A DNA stretch of 64,000 bases from Zygosaccharomyces rouxii. Its lineage: Eukaryota > Ascomycota > Saccharomycetes > Saccharomycetales > Saccharomycetaceae. The translations under genes were made by a program, and so were the position numbers. Below, one piece after another: positions 27,769-38,463 of this stretch. Numbering within the stretch: the stretch's first letter is position 1; each line of letters starts with the position of its first letter. Under the pieces are notes generated by a model. That model did not search any database. It had not been told where the DNA came from and saw only the letters and a program-made list of their open reading frames with translations. The DNA lies in assembly GCF_000026365.1 (NCBI RefSeq), contig NC_012996.1:682001-746000 (forward strand), written 5' to 3'.

Positions 27769-28342
27769 TTCACTCCAATTGACTGATCCTCTTACTGAAT
27801 TTAACGAGATTGATTTTACGGATATTTTCAAACCACATTCAATTCACTTACAAGATGTACATTCAAACACTCAACAAGATCATGGATCGGATCTTTTGCA
27901 ACCATCACAATCAAGTCCTCCACAATTTTTAGATACCAATCATGAAACGGCTAGTAGAAGAGATGAATTTCCACCACTTTTATTTTCACCGCTTGATGCG
28001 GCTGCAAACGAGCTTATGACCCCAACAGATGATATGTCCGTATCACCATCACATACATCAAATTCACAAAATAATAGTAGTCAGCGATGGCCAACTGGCA
28101 TTTCTATTCATGATCAACACCAACACCAACACCAACACCAACCAATTTTACGACAGTACTTCAACGATGATGAGATTTTAGCGCCAGCAAGGCTTGCCTC
28201 GTTATGGCCACAGCAACAAGAAACGTCTTCATCAAGTCCACTGCGTAGGGTGGTTAATGCTGTCGATTCTCAATCGCCTTGTAATGAAAATGACTACGCA
28301 GTTGACGACCTTCTGTGGAAGATGAATTTCGAAAACGCATAA
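26666..28342 (+). CDS. AFT1: Iron-regulated transcription factor Aft1/Aft2
   Basis: 558 residues. Aft factors activate iron uptake genes when iron is low. The WRKY-GCM1-type zinc domain spans about residues 50-215: FRDKAEIKPWLQKIFYPQGIEIVIERSD, NTCPFRIRATFSLKRRKWNIVVVNNSHSHELKFDPDSDE, with the Cys/His ligands in FKCKA, NTCPF and NSHSHEL. The iron-sensing motif that reads CDC in both S. cerevisiae paralogues is CEC here (C222-E223-C224, in IPCECGLTSEI). The rest is low complexity with polyGln (near 27729-27770) and a His-Gln run. It is one gene standing for both AFT1 (YGL071W) and AFT2 (YPL202C). Confidence 0.94.
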
Positions 28343-28446
28343 CGTATAAATACAAATCGAAATAAATCCTGTACTATTCACTCACGACTTTGTAACCTTG
28401 TTTTTCTTTCTCTTCAATTACAGACGTACATATAAGATAATCAATA

Positions 28447-28815
28447 TCATAAAAACTCCCTTCTTTTGTTCTTTTGGTCACTAGTGAAGATGTGAGAACA
28501 TACCAAGCATACAAAGAATAAAACCATCGATGTATCCTTACGTCTTTGTTGTGATTGGAAGAAGACGTTCTCCCTCGAGTGGCATTTGGGACATTCACGG
28601 TCAGATCTCGGCAGTGTGGGATCAGAACCAATATCTTGTACAACACCAGCTGTTTCACCAATATTCGTTATCAATTCGTGTCTATACACAAGTGGATTGC
28701 CTGCTTCTTCCACATATGAACATGTTCGACATTCGAAAAGTAGCCTTTGATTCTCATTATCTTCCCTTGGGTACAACATATTGTTACAATCTCTACAAAA
28801 TCTAAACGTAGTCAT
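28447..28815 (-). CDS. RPB9: RNA polymerase II subunit Rpb9
   Basis: 122 residues, the S. cerevisiae length. Rpb9 is a Pol II subunit that affects start-site choice, elongation and fidelity. Two zinc ribbons are seen: [10 protein letters not shown] with CRTCSY near the N-terminus, and [20 protein letters not shown] with CLVCSHIF near the C-terminus, joined by the conserved [32 protein letters not shown] linker. It is divergent from MNP1 (176 bases apart), as in S. cerevisiae chromosome VII, and converges with AFT. Confidence 0.98.
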   Translation of the reverse strand: MTTFRFCRDCNNMLYPREDNENQRLLFECRTCSYVEEAGNPLVYRHELITNIGETAGVVQDIGSDPTLPRSDRECPKCHSRENVFFQSQQRRKDTSMVLFFVCLVCSHIFTSDQKNKRREFL

Positions 28816-28991
28816 CCTGATTAAAGCCTCTTAGGGTCCTTGTTATAAGCTTTTCTTGTCGGTTGGATAGTTGATTCTTGATGTTCTTGTTTATAACATC
28901 ATCAACCTTCGCATATAATGAAAAATTTTCAACAACTTAACAAGAACTATTCACTTCAATATAAACAAATATCAAGTGAAATAAGATCGTA

Positions 28992-29543
28992 ATGCTTCGT
29001 ATTATTACCAAGAGATCGCCAATCGTTGCCTCCAGATGTGGTAGGTTGACTACAACACCTTTCCTACAACAGCTGAACTGTCGTTACCAATCTACTGAAG
29101 CAAGCGAATCGAAACCATCAGAACCTGTAGATCCAAAAATCTCTAACATCGTTAATGAAATCTCCAAATTGACTCTACTAGAAACTTCTGTTTTGATCAA
29201 TGAATTAAAGACACAATTAAATATTCCTGATATTGCATTACCTGCTGCCGGTGCTGTGGCTGCACCAGCTGGTGGTGCTGCTAGTGGTGCTGCTGAAGAA
29301 GAAGCACAAGAGGAGAAACCAGAGGAGAAGACGATCTTTGCCCTAAAATTGGAATCATTCGACGCAAAGGCCAAACCAAAGATCATTAAAGAAATCAAGA
29401 CTATGCTAGGTTTATCATTAGTGGAAGCCAAGAAATTTGCTGAAGCCGCTCCAAAGGTTCTTAAAGATAATGTGGCAAAGGATGATGCTGAAAAGATTAA
29501 GTCATCTCTAGAAGCATTAGGTGCTAAAGTTTCTCTTGAATAA
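28992..29543 (+). CDS. MNP1: Mitochondrial ribosomal protein bL12m (Mnp1)
   Basis: 183 residues, against 194 in S. cerevisiae. This is the mitochondrial homologue of bacterial L7/L12, the stalk protein that contacts translation factors. Residues 1-35 (MLRIITKRSPIVASRCGRLTTT) form an arginine-rich presequence with no acidic residues. The N-terminal dimerisation helix (ISNIVNEISKLTLLETSVLINELKTQL), an Ala/Gly hinge and the C-terminal domain (FALKLESFDAKAKPKIIKEIKTMLGLSLVEAKKFAEAAPKVLKDN) follow in the L7/L12 order. Confidence 0.96.
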   Translation: MLRIITKRSPIVASRCGRLTTTPFLQQLNCRYQSTEASESKPSEPVDPKISNIVNEISKLTLLETSVLINELKTQLNIPDIALPAAGAVAAPAGGAASGAAEEEAQEEKPEEKTIFALKLESFDAKAKPKIIKEIKTMLGLSLVEAKKFAEAAPKVLKDNVAKDDAEKIKSSLEALGAKVSLE

Positions 29544-29677
29544 GCTCTTTCATAATAGCTGCGGTCCGCCCCCGAACGCTGTCCTGTATATAGGTCTACT
29601 ACTACTACTACGCATAAATGTATACTTCTGAAAATATATCATATCATGAAAGAAAAATAAAGAAACCATATCTGGCA

Positions 29678-30766
29678 CTAAAATCCGACGAAATATTGAC
29701 CGTATGGGTCGTCACCGGTAGCTCCGTAGTCTAAATGTTCTTCGGGGTACATCTCAAACAAAGAAGTATCACCAACGCCGGGTACAACAGGAGGCTCATA
29801 TGGAGTCTCGATATCCTTTGCCAATAATTTTTCCCAAATAACTTCACCAAACCATGGATGTGATTTAATATCCTGTGATCCACTTTGTAAATTACCCAAT
29901 CTTCTAGTTAAATCCGCCATGATCAATTTACTCAAAAGATCAACAACATCAGGATGGAAGAATGGTGGATAATTAACCTTACCTTGTAGAATTTTTTCGT
30001 AAGTCTTCATAGCCGTTGCATCATAAAAAGGTGTATATCCTGCCAACATTTCAAAGATTAGAACCCCTAATGACCACCAATCAACAGATTTATTATATGG
30101 TTTTGTCGTAATAACTTCAGGTGCAATATAATCAGGTGTACCACACAGGGTCCATGTTACCGTAACAACTTCCTTGGCAAATCCAAAATCTGTAATTTTT
30201 ATGTGACCATTTCTATCCAACAAGAGATTTTCAGGCTTCAAATCACGATAAATAATATTGTGAGAATGCAAGTAATCTAAAGCCAAAGTTACCTCGGCTG
30301 CATAAAATTTAGCAACAGGATTGGGGAACCTATGAGATTTACGAAGTAGTGAAAATAATTCACCACCTTCGATGTAGTCTATTACCATGAAAAGGTTTTT
30401 AGCATCCTGGAACGTCCCCCACATACGAATGATGAAGGGATGCTCGACTAATTTTAGCATATGTCTTTCATCGTTCGTATGTTCAATTTGTTTCATCTTA
30501 ACAACTTGCTGTTTTTTCAAGACTTTCATTGCATAGTACCTACCATTGTGAACTGATCTTACCAAATGAACACGTCCAAAGGATCCTGTACCTAAAGTTC
30601 TCATGATTTGGAAATCTTTTAGCGAATACTTCCCTTTAGAGATTCCTGATCTCTGGGGAAGCAAAGATTTATGATGAGAAGATGCAGAAGCCGGCACAGC
30701 TTGCTCCGGCTGTCGGAAATGGTGATGGTGATGGTGATGATGTGGATATTGTTCGTAATATTCCAT
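29678..30766 (-). CDS. TPK2: cAMP-dependent protein kinase catalytic subunit
   Basis: 362 residues. PKA phosphorylates targets in the Ras-cAMP nutrient pathway. A 45-residue N-terminus with eight consecutive histidines precedes the kinase domain: LGTGSFGRV (glycine loop), YAMKVLKK (Lys), [12 protein letters not shown] (catalytic loop), TDFGFAKE (DFG), [13 protein letters not shown] (activation-loop Thr). The AGC tail ends with [10 protein letters not shown]. Position next to HRR25 matches TPK2 (YPL203W) in S. cerevisiae, and length is also nearest Tpk2 (380). Other Tpk paralogues may lie elsewhere in the genome. Confidence 0.95.
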   Translation of the reverse strand: MEYYEQYPHHHHHHHHFRQPEQAVPASASSHHKSLLPQRSGISKGKYSLKDFQIMRTLGTGSFGRVHLVRSVHNGRYYAMKVLKKQQVVKMKQIEHTNDERHMLKLVEHPFIIRMWGTFQDAKNLFMVIDYIEGGELFSLLRKSHRFPNPVAKFYAAEVTLALDYLHSHNIIYRDLKPENLLLDRNGHIKITDFGFAKEVVTVTWTLCGTPDYIAPEVITTKPYNKSVDWWSLGVLIFEMLAGYTPFYDATAMKTYEKILQGKVNYPPFFHPDVVDLLSKLIMADLTRRLGNLQSGSQDIKSHPWFGEVIWEKLLAKDIETPYEPPVVPGVGDTSLFEMYPEEHLDYGATGDDPYGQYFVGF

Positions 30767-31155
30767 TATAACATCAATTGACTACTCAATTTACCTTGTT
30801 TAAAAAGATACCCCTATGATTTCAAAGGGTGCTTGACTGTTAGTCCTTCGGAATCATGTCAACTTCCCCTGTATTGAGGTCGCCTTAACAAAGCATCAGC
30901 ATCACTAAGGACGGAGCAGCAAGGCTAGAGGTTAATTATATTATAGTAGTAATAGTGGTAGTAATAGTGATAGTAGTAGTAATAGTAATAGTATTCAAAG
31001 GAGAAAAAATATGGGTGTAGTTGTAGTAGTAATAGTAATAGTAGATGCTTACACATGCTTGAAACTTTGTGCGTATTTTTTTTTTATTTCTAAACCCTCT
31101 TGATGATATATGCTATTATTATTATTTTAATATAGTTGTAATGACAATAGTGACA
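30767..31155. repeat. Intergenic with AGT/ATAGT trinucleotide-type repeats
   Basis: 389 bases holding the TPK2 promoter and HRR25 3' flank. From about 30942 to 31045 it is dominated by imperfect TAGTAGTAATAG-type units. A T-run follows at about 31077-31086. No RNA gene seen. Confidence 0.7.
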
Positions 31156-32661
31156 CTATAGCCATATGTCTTCCCCTTGAGGCTTCTCCTGTTTTGCCTG
31201 TAACGGTTGAGAGGGTTGAGGTGGATAGTGTGTAGTTCTTTGTGGTAAAGGTTGTTGTGGTTGGTACTGAGATTCCTTTTGTTGTTGTTGTAACAATGGT
31301 TCAGGAGCTGTAACAGTTGCATTTGCTCCGGCAGCGGCTGCAGTTTGGGACGTTACTGCGGCTGCTGCAACTGCTTGTGCTGGTGCGGGAGCTGGTGCTT
31401 GATTATGCTGGTGCTTCAATGATTCCATACCTTTATCAATGGCACTTAATAATTCCTCTGGTAACAACGCAGCTGCATTACTATTTTGAATTGATTGTTG
31501 CTTAATCTCTTCAGGTGTTGGATGATGTTTATCCTCATTCTTACAGTAGTGGAAATGGGTAGCGAACTTTTTCATCGCTAGCAGTTTAACTTTATTGAAA
31601 GAATCGCTCTTTGAATTTGGATTTACAGCCGCTTGAGATGAACCGTTGTTGTTGTTGTTGTTATTAGGTGTATTAGAAGCGGCATTCATATTGTTATTAT
31701 CAGTAGCAGCATTCGCAGAATTATCTTGAGGTGTATCCATTAGCAAATCCCGTTGCTTTTCTACCATTGCCTTAGTATATCTTAGCATTGTCCAATCGAA
31801 AAGATGGTCATTATGATATTCCAATTTGATGCTTAAATCTTTGAAAAGACGTGCCAAATACAAATAGTCAGGTCTTTCATCAAATTTCAAATTTCTACAG
31901 TATAGCATGTATTCCGCAAATTCTTGTGGTAATCCTGCACATAGAGTTTCCACACTGGTGCACAATTTTTTCTCAAGAATACGATCGTATTTTTGTTTCT
32001 TTGTCGTTGCCTTTAAACCTTGCCAAGGCAGTGATCCCTTACAGAAATAGATTAGAACGTAACCCAAGGATTCTAAATCATCCCTTCTACTTTGTTCGAT
32101 CCCTAAATGCGTATTAACACTTGCATATCTTGCCGTACCGGTTAAAGATTTATTCTCTCTGTAGGGAATATGTCTGTGAGTGTTAAAATCTCTGTATTTC
32201 TTGGAAAGACCAAAATCAATAACATGAACCGTTGATCCGCGACGGCCAACCCCCATTAAGAAATTATCAGGTTTGATATCTCTGTGGATAAATGATCTAC
32301 CATGAATGTACTGAATACGACAAATAATTTGCAAAGCCAACATGATTACCGTTTTAAGGGTAAATTTCCTATGACAATAGTTGAAAAGATCTTCTAATGA
32401 TGGTCCTAACAGATCGATCACCATAGCATTGTATTCTCCTTCACGACCAAACCAGCGTATGAATGGTATTCCCACTCCACCACTCAAGTATTTATAAACT
32501 CTGGACTCATAATCTAATTGTGGGTGCCTTGATCTAATAGATTCTAATTTAATCGCTACTTCTTCACCACTTATCAAGTTAGTACCATGGTAAATGTCAC
32601 CAAAAGACCCACTACCAATCTTTCTCCCAATACGAAACTTTCTACCAACCCTCAAATCCAT
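31156..32661 (-). CDS. HRR25: Casein kinase I isoform Hrr25
   Basis: 501 residues, against 494 in S. cerevisiae. Hrr25 is the CK1 delta/epsilon-type kinase acting in DNA repair, meiosis I monopolin function, COPII traffic, ribosome assembly and selective autophagy. The kinase domain fills residues 1-295: [74 protein letters not shown] (CK1 substrate motif). A central region continues to about 400, followed by a Pro/Gln/Ala-rich tail ([16 protein letters not shown]). It is the last gene of the merged XVI/VII block. Confidence 0.97.
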   Translation of the reverse strand: MDLRVGRKFRIGRKIGSGSFGDIYHGTNLISGEEVAIKLESIRSRHPQLDYESRVYKYLSGGVGIPFIRWFGREGEYNAMVIDLLGPSLEDLFNYCHRKFTLKTVIMLALQIICRIQYIHGRSFIHRDIKPDNFLMGVGRRGSTVHVIDFGLSKKYRDFNTHRHIPYRENKSLTGTARYASVNTHLGIEQSRRDDLESLGYVLIYFCKGSLPWQGLKATTKKQKYDRILEKKLCTSVETLCAGLPQEFAEYMLYCRNLKFDERPDYLYLARLFKDLSIKLEYHNDHLFDWTMLRYTKAMVEKQRDLLMDTPQDNSANAATDNNNMNAASNTPNNNNNNNGSSQAAVNPNSKSDSFNKVKLLAMKKFATHFHYCKNEDKHHPTPEEIKQQSIQNSNAAALLPEELLSAIDKGMESLKHQHNQAPAPAPAQAVAAAAVTSQTAAAAGANATVTAPEPLLQQQQKESQYQPQQPLPQRTTHYPPQPSQPLQAKQEKPQGEDIWL

Positions 32662-33925
32662 CTTGTCTTAACAATTTTCTAGTTCTATAAGAAGGAACCT
32701 GTAATGCAGTAAACGAGTATACCAGAAAATCTTGGAAATAATGGGACGATACAAATCTGAAAAAGATCTCTACGACTATTACCACCTGCTCAAAAACAAA
32801 GAGGATAGTATATATAAATAATTCCTCTTATTCTTTACAAGAACTTCAGTGTATTTCACACTATAAATTGCCGTGAATGATATTTTTTTAGTATTATTAT
32901 TATCATTATTGTGATGAAATTGTGTAAGAGAACCACCTGTGATCCCCATAGGTCAGTTACCCGGATGATATGATGGAAAATTTTGTGATATCGTCATATA
33001 CGAGAAAAGGAAGCTGGGCGGGTATTTTGAAAGTAGTAAGGAAGGTATGATTCAATGGAGATGGATACTCACTCAGTCGGTTGTGATGCTATAAGGCAGC
33101 TATTTCTATTACTGTTATATTCGCCATGTGCTTTAGCCGCCGGTACTAAGCGGAGGTATGGGTGTTACTGCATGATTCCGCTAAATGCGGTGGTCATGTG
33201 GGATAGCCGCTGATGTGAAATAGTATAGTACCGTTGTAGTGAAGTTTCTTGATTATTCAATTGTGGCTACTTGGGAGTCTTGTTTGAGTTCTTTCTTTCT
33301 AGCTTCTCTTCTCTTTAGTTGTCTTTGTTTTGCCGCTCATTGTTGAATATGGCCATTGGAGGCATAAACGTTAATTTTACTCCTAGGTAGTGAGAAGAGG
33401 AAATGTAATATCAGATATACATATGTGGAAAGATGGTCGGTTTTAGAAGCTGTAACAATGAACCAGCACTTGCATTCTTATACCCTTCAGCTGAATGATA
33501 CTCGGTTGTGTGCACCTGCCAAATTCCAGACTAATGATGATGATTAACCGTCTTCTAAAGGACTCCATACTCTCAATCCCACATCGGAATCTGCAGAGGC
33601 TTATAGTTTGACAAGAAAATGGATCAGAAGCTGGCCCAGCCGTGCGTTTCACAAACATCTACTGCTTCCCAATGGCACTTCACCATCGAATCTTCAAGGG
33701 AAAGAGCACGGATCATTTATGACCAGTTATAAAGTTACGATTGTGATTACGAGCAGATTACACTTTTAACTGCGGCTAAGATCAAGAAGACCACTACAAT
33801 ACTGCTACATGTATCATCATTTTACCATTCTTCTATTCCAGTACGCTTTAGCTACTACACTACGTTGAAAAAAATCGATGAGCTTCTTAAATTTCAATAA
33901 TATACAATAGTTAAAGGGAAACGAG
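32662..33925. other. Long gene-free spacer at a synteny break
   Basis: 1264 bases between divergent HRR25 and HAP3. A Reb1 site TTACCCG is at 32957-32963. I find no ORF with family features, no tRNA boxes and no box C/D pair. A C-box-like AATGATGATGA near 33532 has no matching D box in range. The gene orders on the two sides come from different ancestral blocks. Confidence 0.6.
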
Positions 33926-34438
33926 ATGAGTTTAGATGAAAAAAATGAGGATAGTAGGCTCTCCAGTCCACCAAATGACGACAGCAACAATGGTGGTGGT
34001 GGATCATCATCTGCTGAGATAGATTCAGCGACAAGACGAATGCAATATATGGCAGAATTAAGAGAACAAGATAGATGGTTACCAATTAATAATGTATCCA
34101 GACTGATGAAAAATACATTGCCAACTTCAGCAAAGGTCTCTAAAGATGCGAAGGAATGTATGCAGGAGTGCGTTAGTGAATTTATTTCATTTGTAACTAG
34201 TGAAGCTAGCGACAGGTGCGCTGGTGATAAAAGAAAGACTATAAATGGTGAAGATATTCTCATATCCCTACATGCCCTGGGGTTTGAAAACTATGCAGAA
34301 GTGCTGAAGATCTATTTGGCAAAATATAGGCAACAACAGGCGTTGAAGAATCAACTGATGTACGAACAAGAGGATGGTGAAGAAGATGGCGAAAGACAAC
34401 GAGAAATGAGCCAGGAAGATGAAAACAGTCCCGAATAA
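33926..34438 (+). CDS. HAP3: Hap3, CCAAT-binding complex subunit
   Basis: 170 residues. Hap3 is the NF-YB histone-fold subunit of the Hap2/3/4/5 complex, which activates respiratory genes at CCAAT boxes. The core [21 protein letters not shown] followed by [31 protein letters not shown] and [34 protein letters not shown] is the canonical NF-YB fold (about residues 50-140). The N-terminus carries a polyglycine-serine stretch and the C-terminus is acidic. It is longer than S. cerevisiae Hap3 (144) at both ends. Followed by PIM1 on the same strand, as in S. cerevisiae. Confidence 0.97.
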   Translation: MSLDEKNEDSRLSSPPNDDSNNGGGGSSSAEIDSATRRMQYMAELREQDRWLPINNVSRLMKNTLPTSAKVSKDAKECMQECVSEFISFVTSEASDRCAGDKRKTINGEDILISLHALGFENYAEVLKIYLAKYRQQQALKNQLMYEQEDGEEDGERQREMSQEDENSPE

Positions 34439-34834
34439 TTTAAATTGAAGAAAGGGGGTATTCCAGTACGTAGAATTCAAATTCAATGTAATTACAAATA
34501 GGCGAATAATGGTTTAGCAGATAATTAATCGCATCTTTTATATGATTTTAGTGCTTTTAGTTTAGTTACACTGAGCTTTAACGTTCGGTCCTCGCGAAGA
34601 GAACTTGGACTTCTACTCATGACAAAAGAAGTTGCTGGGATTTTTGCCACCTGAGTCAAGAATCATTTTAAAGGACCACCTATCGGGTTGTATTACTCAG
34701 AAGGTTGAATTTATTAACTAGAATTTGTATTCATATTCCAAGTTTAGATTATACGCCTGCATTCAAGCGCCGCTGTACAGAATTGGAATTCACCAATTAG
34801 CAAAAGGGGAGGTCTTAAGAGATATACTGAGAGG
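34439..34834. other. Intergenic, HAP3 3' flank and PIM1 promoter
   Basis: 396 bases between genes on the same strand. No RNA gene or strong known motif recognised. Confidence 0.5.
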
Positions 34835-37800
34835 ATGATAAGTTCGAAGACTTCAAGAGCTGTCTCACAGTTTTTGACACGCAGATTAGTACGGAATAGT
34901 CGGACATATCTGCGTCCTGTTGTTAGTAACACTAGAAATGCAAGTTCTCTACATGGTAGAGGACCATCCCTAGACCAAATAGCACTATCGAGTGACATAC
35001 ATTGGCAAAGGTTTCAATCACAACAAAAAAATGAATCTTTGCAACTAAATTTAAAAGATTTGGAAAGACAATGGATGAACCAATTAATGGGAATATCTGC
35101 AAAGGCAGAAAAAGATCATGATGATGGAGGTAAGCAACAACCAATGAAAAAGCAAGAGGATGAGGAAGGACAAGTAGAGGAAAAGGACAAACAGGAAGAA
35201 GGAAATGATAAAGTAGAAGAACATGAAAAGGATAGGAAAAATTTAGAAGAAAAGTCAGAATCACAAGGTTCTCCAACGTCGTCGTCAGCAACCGCCGGAC
35301 TGCCTGCAGGTGGTAATAATGGTAGTGATGGTAATGATAGCAGTGGCAATGATGGGAATAATAGGAATAAATCGAAGAAACATACCCCACCAGAAGTTTA
35401 TCCTCAAATGCTGGCTTTACCGATCTCGAGACGCCCACTTTTCCCTGGGTTTTATAAAGCGGTGGTCATATCGGATGACAGAGTCATGAAAGCTATCAGG
35501 GAGATGTTAGATCGTCAGCAACCTTACATTGGTGCATTTATGTTGAAAAATTCCGAATCCGATTCAGATGTAATTCATAGTACAGATGAAGTTTATGACG
35601 TTGGTGTTTTTGCTCAAATTACCAGTGCATTCCCAAGTAAGGATGAAAAGACAGGAACTGAAACTATGACCGCACTTCTTTACCCTCATAGAAGAATAAA
35701 GATTGACTCGTTGCTAGCACCAAAGGGTGACGCTAAGGGGACACCGGCTGAAGCTCCACAGGAATCTAAGGACGAAACTGCAGAAGTGACGACGGAGACC
35801 CAAGATGTTAACGAATCAAAGACCGTGGCGGAAACGGATTCTAACGCACAGGCAGTGACTACTTTGGAAGAAGAAGACTTGAATCCAACAGAATTTCTCA
35901 AGAATTACGATGTATCGTTAGTCAACGTTTCCAATTTGGAAGATGATCCATTTGAAAGAAAATCACCTGTTGTCAATGCCTTAACCTCTGAGATTTTGAA
36001 GGTATTTAAAGAGATTTCTCAGTTAAACTCCATGTTTAGAGAACAGATAGCTACGTTTTCTGCATCTATCCAATCTGCCACCACCAACATTTTTGAAGAA
36101 CCTGCTAGATTGGCAGATTTCGCAGCTGCTGTGTCAGCGGGTGAAGAAGATGAGTTGCAAGAGATCTTAGAATCGCTTAACATTGAGCAAAGGTTAGAAA
36201 AGTCTTTGTTGGTCTTGAAGAAAGAATTAATGAATGCAGAATTACAAAATAAGATTTCCAAAGACGTGGAAACTAAAATACAAAAGAGACAAAGAGAATA
36301 CTATTTAATGGAACAACTTAAGGGTATCAAAAGAGAATTGGGTATCGATGATGGTCGCGCTAAGATGATTGAGACCTTCAAGAAGAGGGTGGAAAACTTA
36401 CAACTACCTGAAAGTGTAAAGAACGTTTTTGATGAAGAAGTTCAGAAATTGTCTACATTAGAGACTTCAATGTCTGAATTTGGTGTCATTAGAAACTACT
36501 TGGATTGGATAACTTCTCTACCATGGGGTATCACTTCCAAGGAACAGTACTCCATCAATAGTGCTAAAAAGACATTGGACGAAGATCATTACGGTATGAA
36601 CGATGTAAAAGATCGTATACTAGAGTTCATTGCCGTCGGTAAACTCTTGGGTAAAGTAGACGGTAAAATTCTATGTTTTGTGGGACCACCAGGTGTTGGT
36701 AAAACTTCTATCGGTAAATCTATTGCTCGTTCATTAAACCGTAAATTCTTTAGTTTCTCTGTGGGTGGTCTCACGGATGTAGCGGAAATTAAAGGTCATA
36801 GAAGAACTTACATTGGTGCGCTACCAGGGCGTGTCATTCAAGCACTAAAGAAATGCCAAACTCAAAACCCATTGATTTTAATCGATGAAATTGATAAGAT
36901 TGGTCATGCCGGAATTCATGGAGATCCATCTGCCGCATTGTTAGAAGTGTTAGATCCAGAACAAAACAGCAATTTCCTAGATAATTATTTGGATATTTCG
37001 ATTGATCTATCTAGAGTCCTTTTTGTCTGCACTGCAAACACTTTGGACACCATCCCAAGACCACTTTTGGATCGTATGGAAGTCATAGAATTAACAGGGT
37101 ACGTTGCAGAGGATAAGGTTAAAATTGCAGAGCAATATTTGTCACCAAGTGCTAAGCGAGCCGCTGGTTTGGAGAATGCCAACGTAGATTTGGCTGAAGA
37201 TGCTATCAGATCATTAATGAGAAAATACTGCAGAGAGAGTGGTGTGAGAAATTTAAAGAAGCACATTGAAAAGATTTATCGTAAAGCAGCCTTGAATGTC
37301 GTTAAACAGTTGAGCATGGATGATAGTCCACGTATTGATAAAGAAAACGTAAAAGAGAATGATAAGAATCCCGAAACTCCTGCTTCCGCTTCGGATGGAG
37401 AAAATGCCAAAGAATCTAATGGAATCGAAATTGAAAAGACCAAGGACAGTTCAGAATCTATGAAGGTTTCTGATGATATCAAGATAACGGTCGATTCAGA
37501 CAATTTGAAAGATTATGTGGGGCCACCTATATTCACTAGTGATAGACTTTACGAAAATACACCACCTGGTGTGGTAATGGGTCTCGCATGGACCAGCTTA
37601 GGTGGTACCTCACTTTACGTGGAATCCGTGTTAGAACAGCCTCTACAAGATTGCAACCATCCATCTTTCGAGCGTACGGGTCAATTGGGAGACGTCATGA
37701 AAGAATCATCTCGTCTTGCTTACTCCTTTACTAAAATGTTTTTGAGTTCCAAATTCCCACAGAACAGATTTTTCGAGAAGGCAGCTATCCATTTACACTG

Positions 37801-38200
37801 TCCTGAAGGTGCAACACCTAAGGATGGGCCATCTGCCGGCGTAACCATGGCAACCTCACTACTCTCATTGGCACTGAACAAGTCCATTGATCCTACGGTT
37901 GCTATGACTGGTGAATTAACGTTGACTGGTAAAGTGCTACGTATTGGTGGTCTGAGAGAAAAAGCTGTAGCCGCAAAGAGATCTGGCGCTACCACTATTA
38001 TTTTCCCTAGAGATAACCTAAGTGACTGGGAAGAATTACCAGATAATGTCAAAGAAGGCTTAGAACCAGTAGCTGCAGATTGGTATGATGACGTTTTCCA
38101 GAGAATTTTCTCCGGGTTAACAGCTGAAGAAGCTAATAGTACTTGGGAATCCCAATTCAAACTAATTGACGCCAAGAAGGATAAAGAAAAGGAACATTGA
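34835..38200 (+). CDS. PIM1: Mitochondrial Lon protease Pim1
   Basis: 1121 residues, against 1133 in S. cerevisiae. Pim1 is the ATP-dependent matrix protease that degrades misfolded proteins and maintains mtDNA. In order: an Arg/Ser-rich presequence (about 1-45); a charged yeast-specific insert; the Lon N-domain (MLALPISRRPLFPGFYKAVVI, from about 190) broken by an acidic insert; the AAA+ module with Walker A GPPGVGKTS near residue 617 and Walker B LILIDEIDKIG; and the C-terminal protease domain with the catalytic Ser at residue 1000 in PKDGPSAGVTMATSL. A long acidic linker (about 828-890) separates ATPase and protease, as in the S. cerevisiae protein. Confidence 0.98.
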   Translation: MISSKTSRAVSQFLTRRLVRNSRTYLRPVVSNTRNASSLHGRGPSLDQIALSSDIHWQRFQSQQKNESLQLNLKDLERQWMNQLMGISAKAEKDHDDGGKQQPMKKQEDEEGQVEEKDKQEEGNDKVEEHEKDRKNLEEKSESQGSPTSSSATAGLPAGGNNGSDGNDSSGNDGNNRNKSKKHTPPEVYPQMLALPISRRPLFPGFYKAVVISDDRVMKAIREMLDRQQPYIGAFMLKNSESDSDVIHSTDEVYDVGVFAQITSAFPSKDEKTGTETMTALLYPHRRIKIDSLLAPKGDAKGTPAEAPQESKDETAEVTTETQDVNESKTVAETDSNAQAVTTLEEEDLNPTEFLKNYDVSLVNVSNLEDDPFERKSPVVNALTSEILKVFKEISQLNSMFREQIATFSASIQSATTNIFEEPARLADFAAAVSAGEEDELQEILESLNIEQRLEKSLLVLKKELMNAELQNKISKDVETKIQKRQREYYLMEQLKGIKRELGIDDGRAKMIETFKKRVENLQLPESVKNVFDEEVQKLSTLETSMSEFGVIRNYLDWITSLPWGITSKEQYSINSAKKTLDEDHYGMNDVKDRILEFIAVGKLLGKVDGKILCFVGPPGVGKTSIGKSIARSLNRKFFSFSVGGLTDVAEIKGHRRTYIGALPGRVIQALKKCQTQNPLILIDEIDKIGHAGIHGDPSAALLEVLDPEQNSNFLDNYLDISIDLSRVLFVCTANTLDTIPRPLLDRMEVIELTGYVAEDKVKIAEQYLSPSAKRAAGLENANVDLAEDAIRSLMRKYCRESGVRNLKKHIEKIYRKAALNVVKQLSMDDSPRIDKENVKENDKNPETPASASDGENAKESNGIEIEKTKDSSESMKVSDDIKITVDSDNLKDYVGPPIFTSDRLYENTPPGVVMGLAWTSLGGTSLYVESVLEQPLQDCNHPSFERTGQLGDVMKESSRLAYSFTKMFLSSKFPQNRFFEKAAIHLHCPEGATPKDGPSAGVTMATSLLSLALNKSIDPTVAMTGELTLTGKVLRIGGLREKAVAAKRSGATTIIFPRDNLSDWEELPDNVKEGLEPVAADWYDDVFQRIFSGLTAEEANSTWESQFKLIDAKKDKEKEH

Positions 38201-38463
38201 ACGCAAACTCTTTAGAATTGCTTTGTTCATTATGAAATTTTTGTACTGTAAATAAAAATTTAGGAATTCTGTTTCTATTTGCCAATTTGACACATTTTTC
38301 AGTGTATAAGTTCAGTGGTTTAATCGGACGCATGTTGTAAGGGGAGGTTATGCAGCTTTAATGTTAGTTAGACTAATTCACCCCACTTGAACAAGCGAAA
38401 AAGAGACTAGAACTCAGTATTCAGAGGGCTTCGGTGGTTGTAATCAGTTGCTATTTATCGTCG

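Noticed and set aside
30840..30862. TTCGGAA (TTCCGAA on the other strand) as a CDEIII core.
   Set aside because: Flanking bases do not fit, there is no CDEI partner and no AT-rich CDEII of suitable length.
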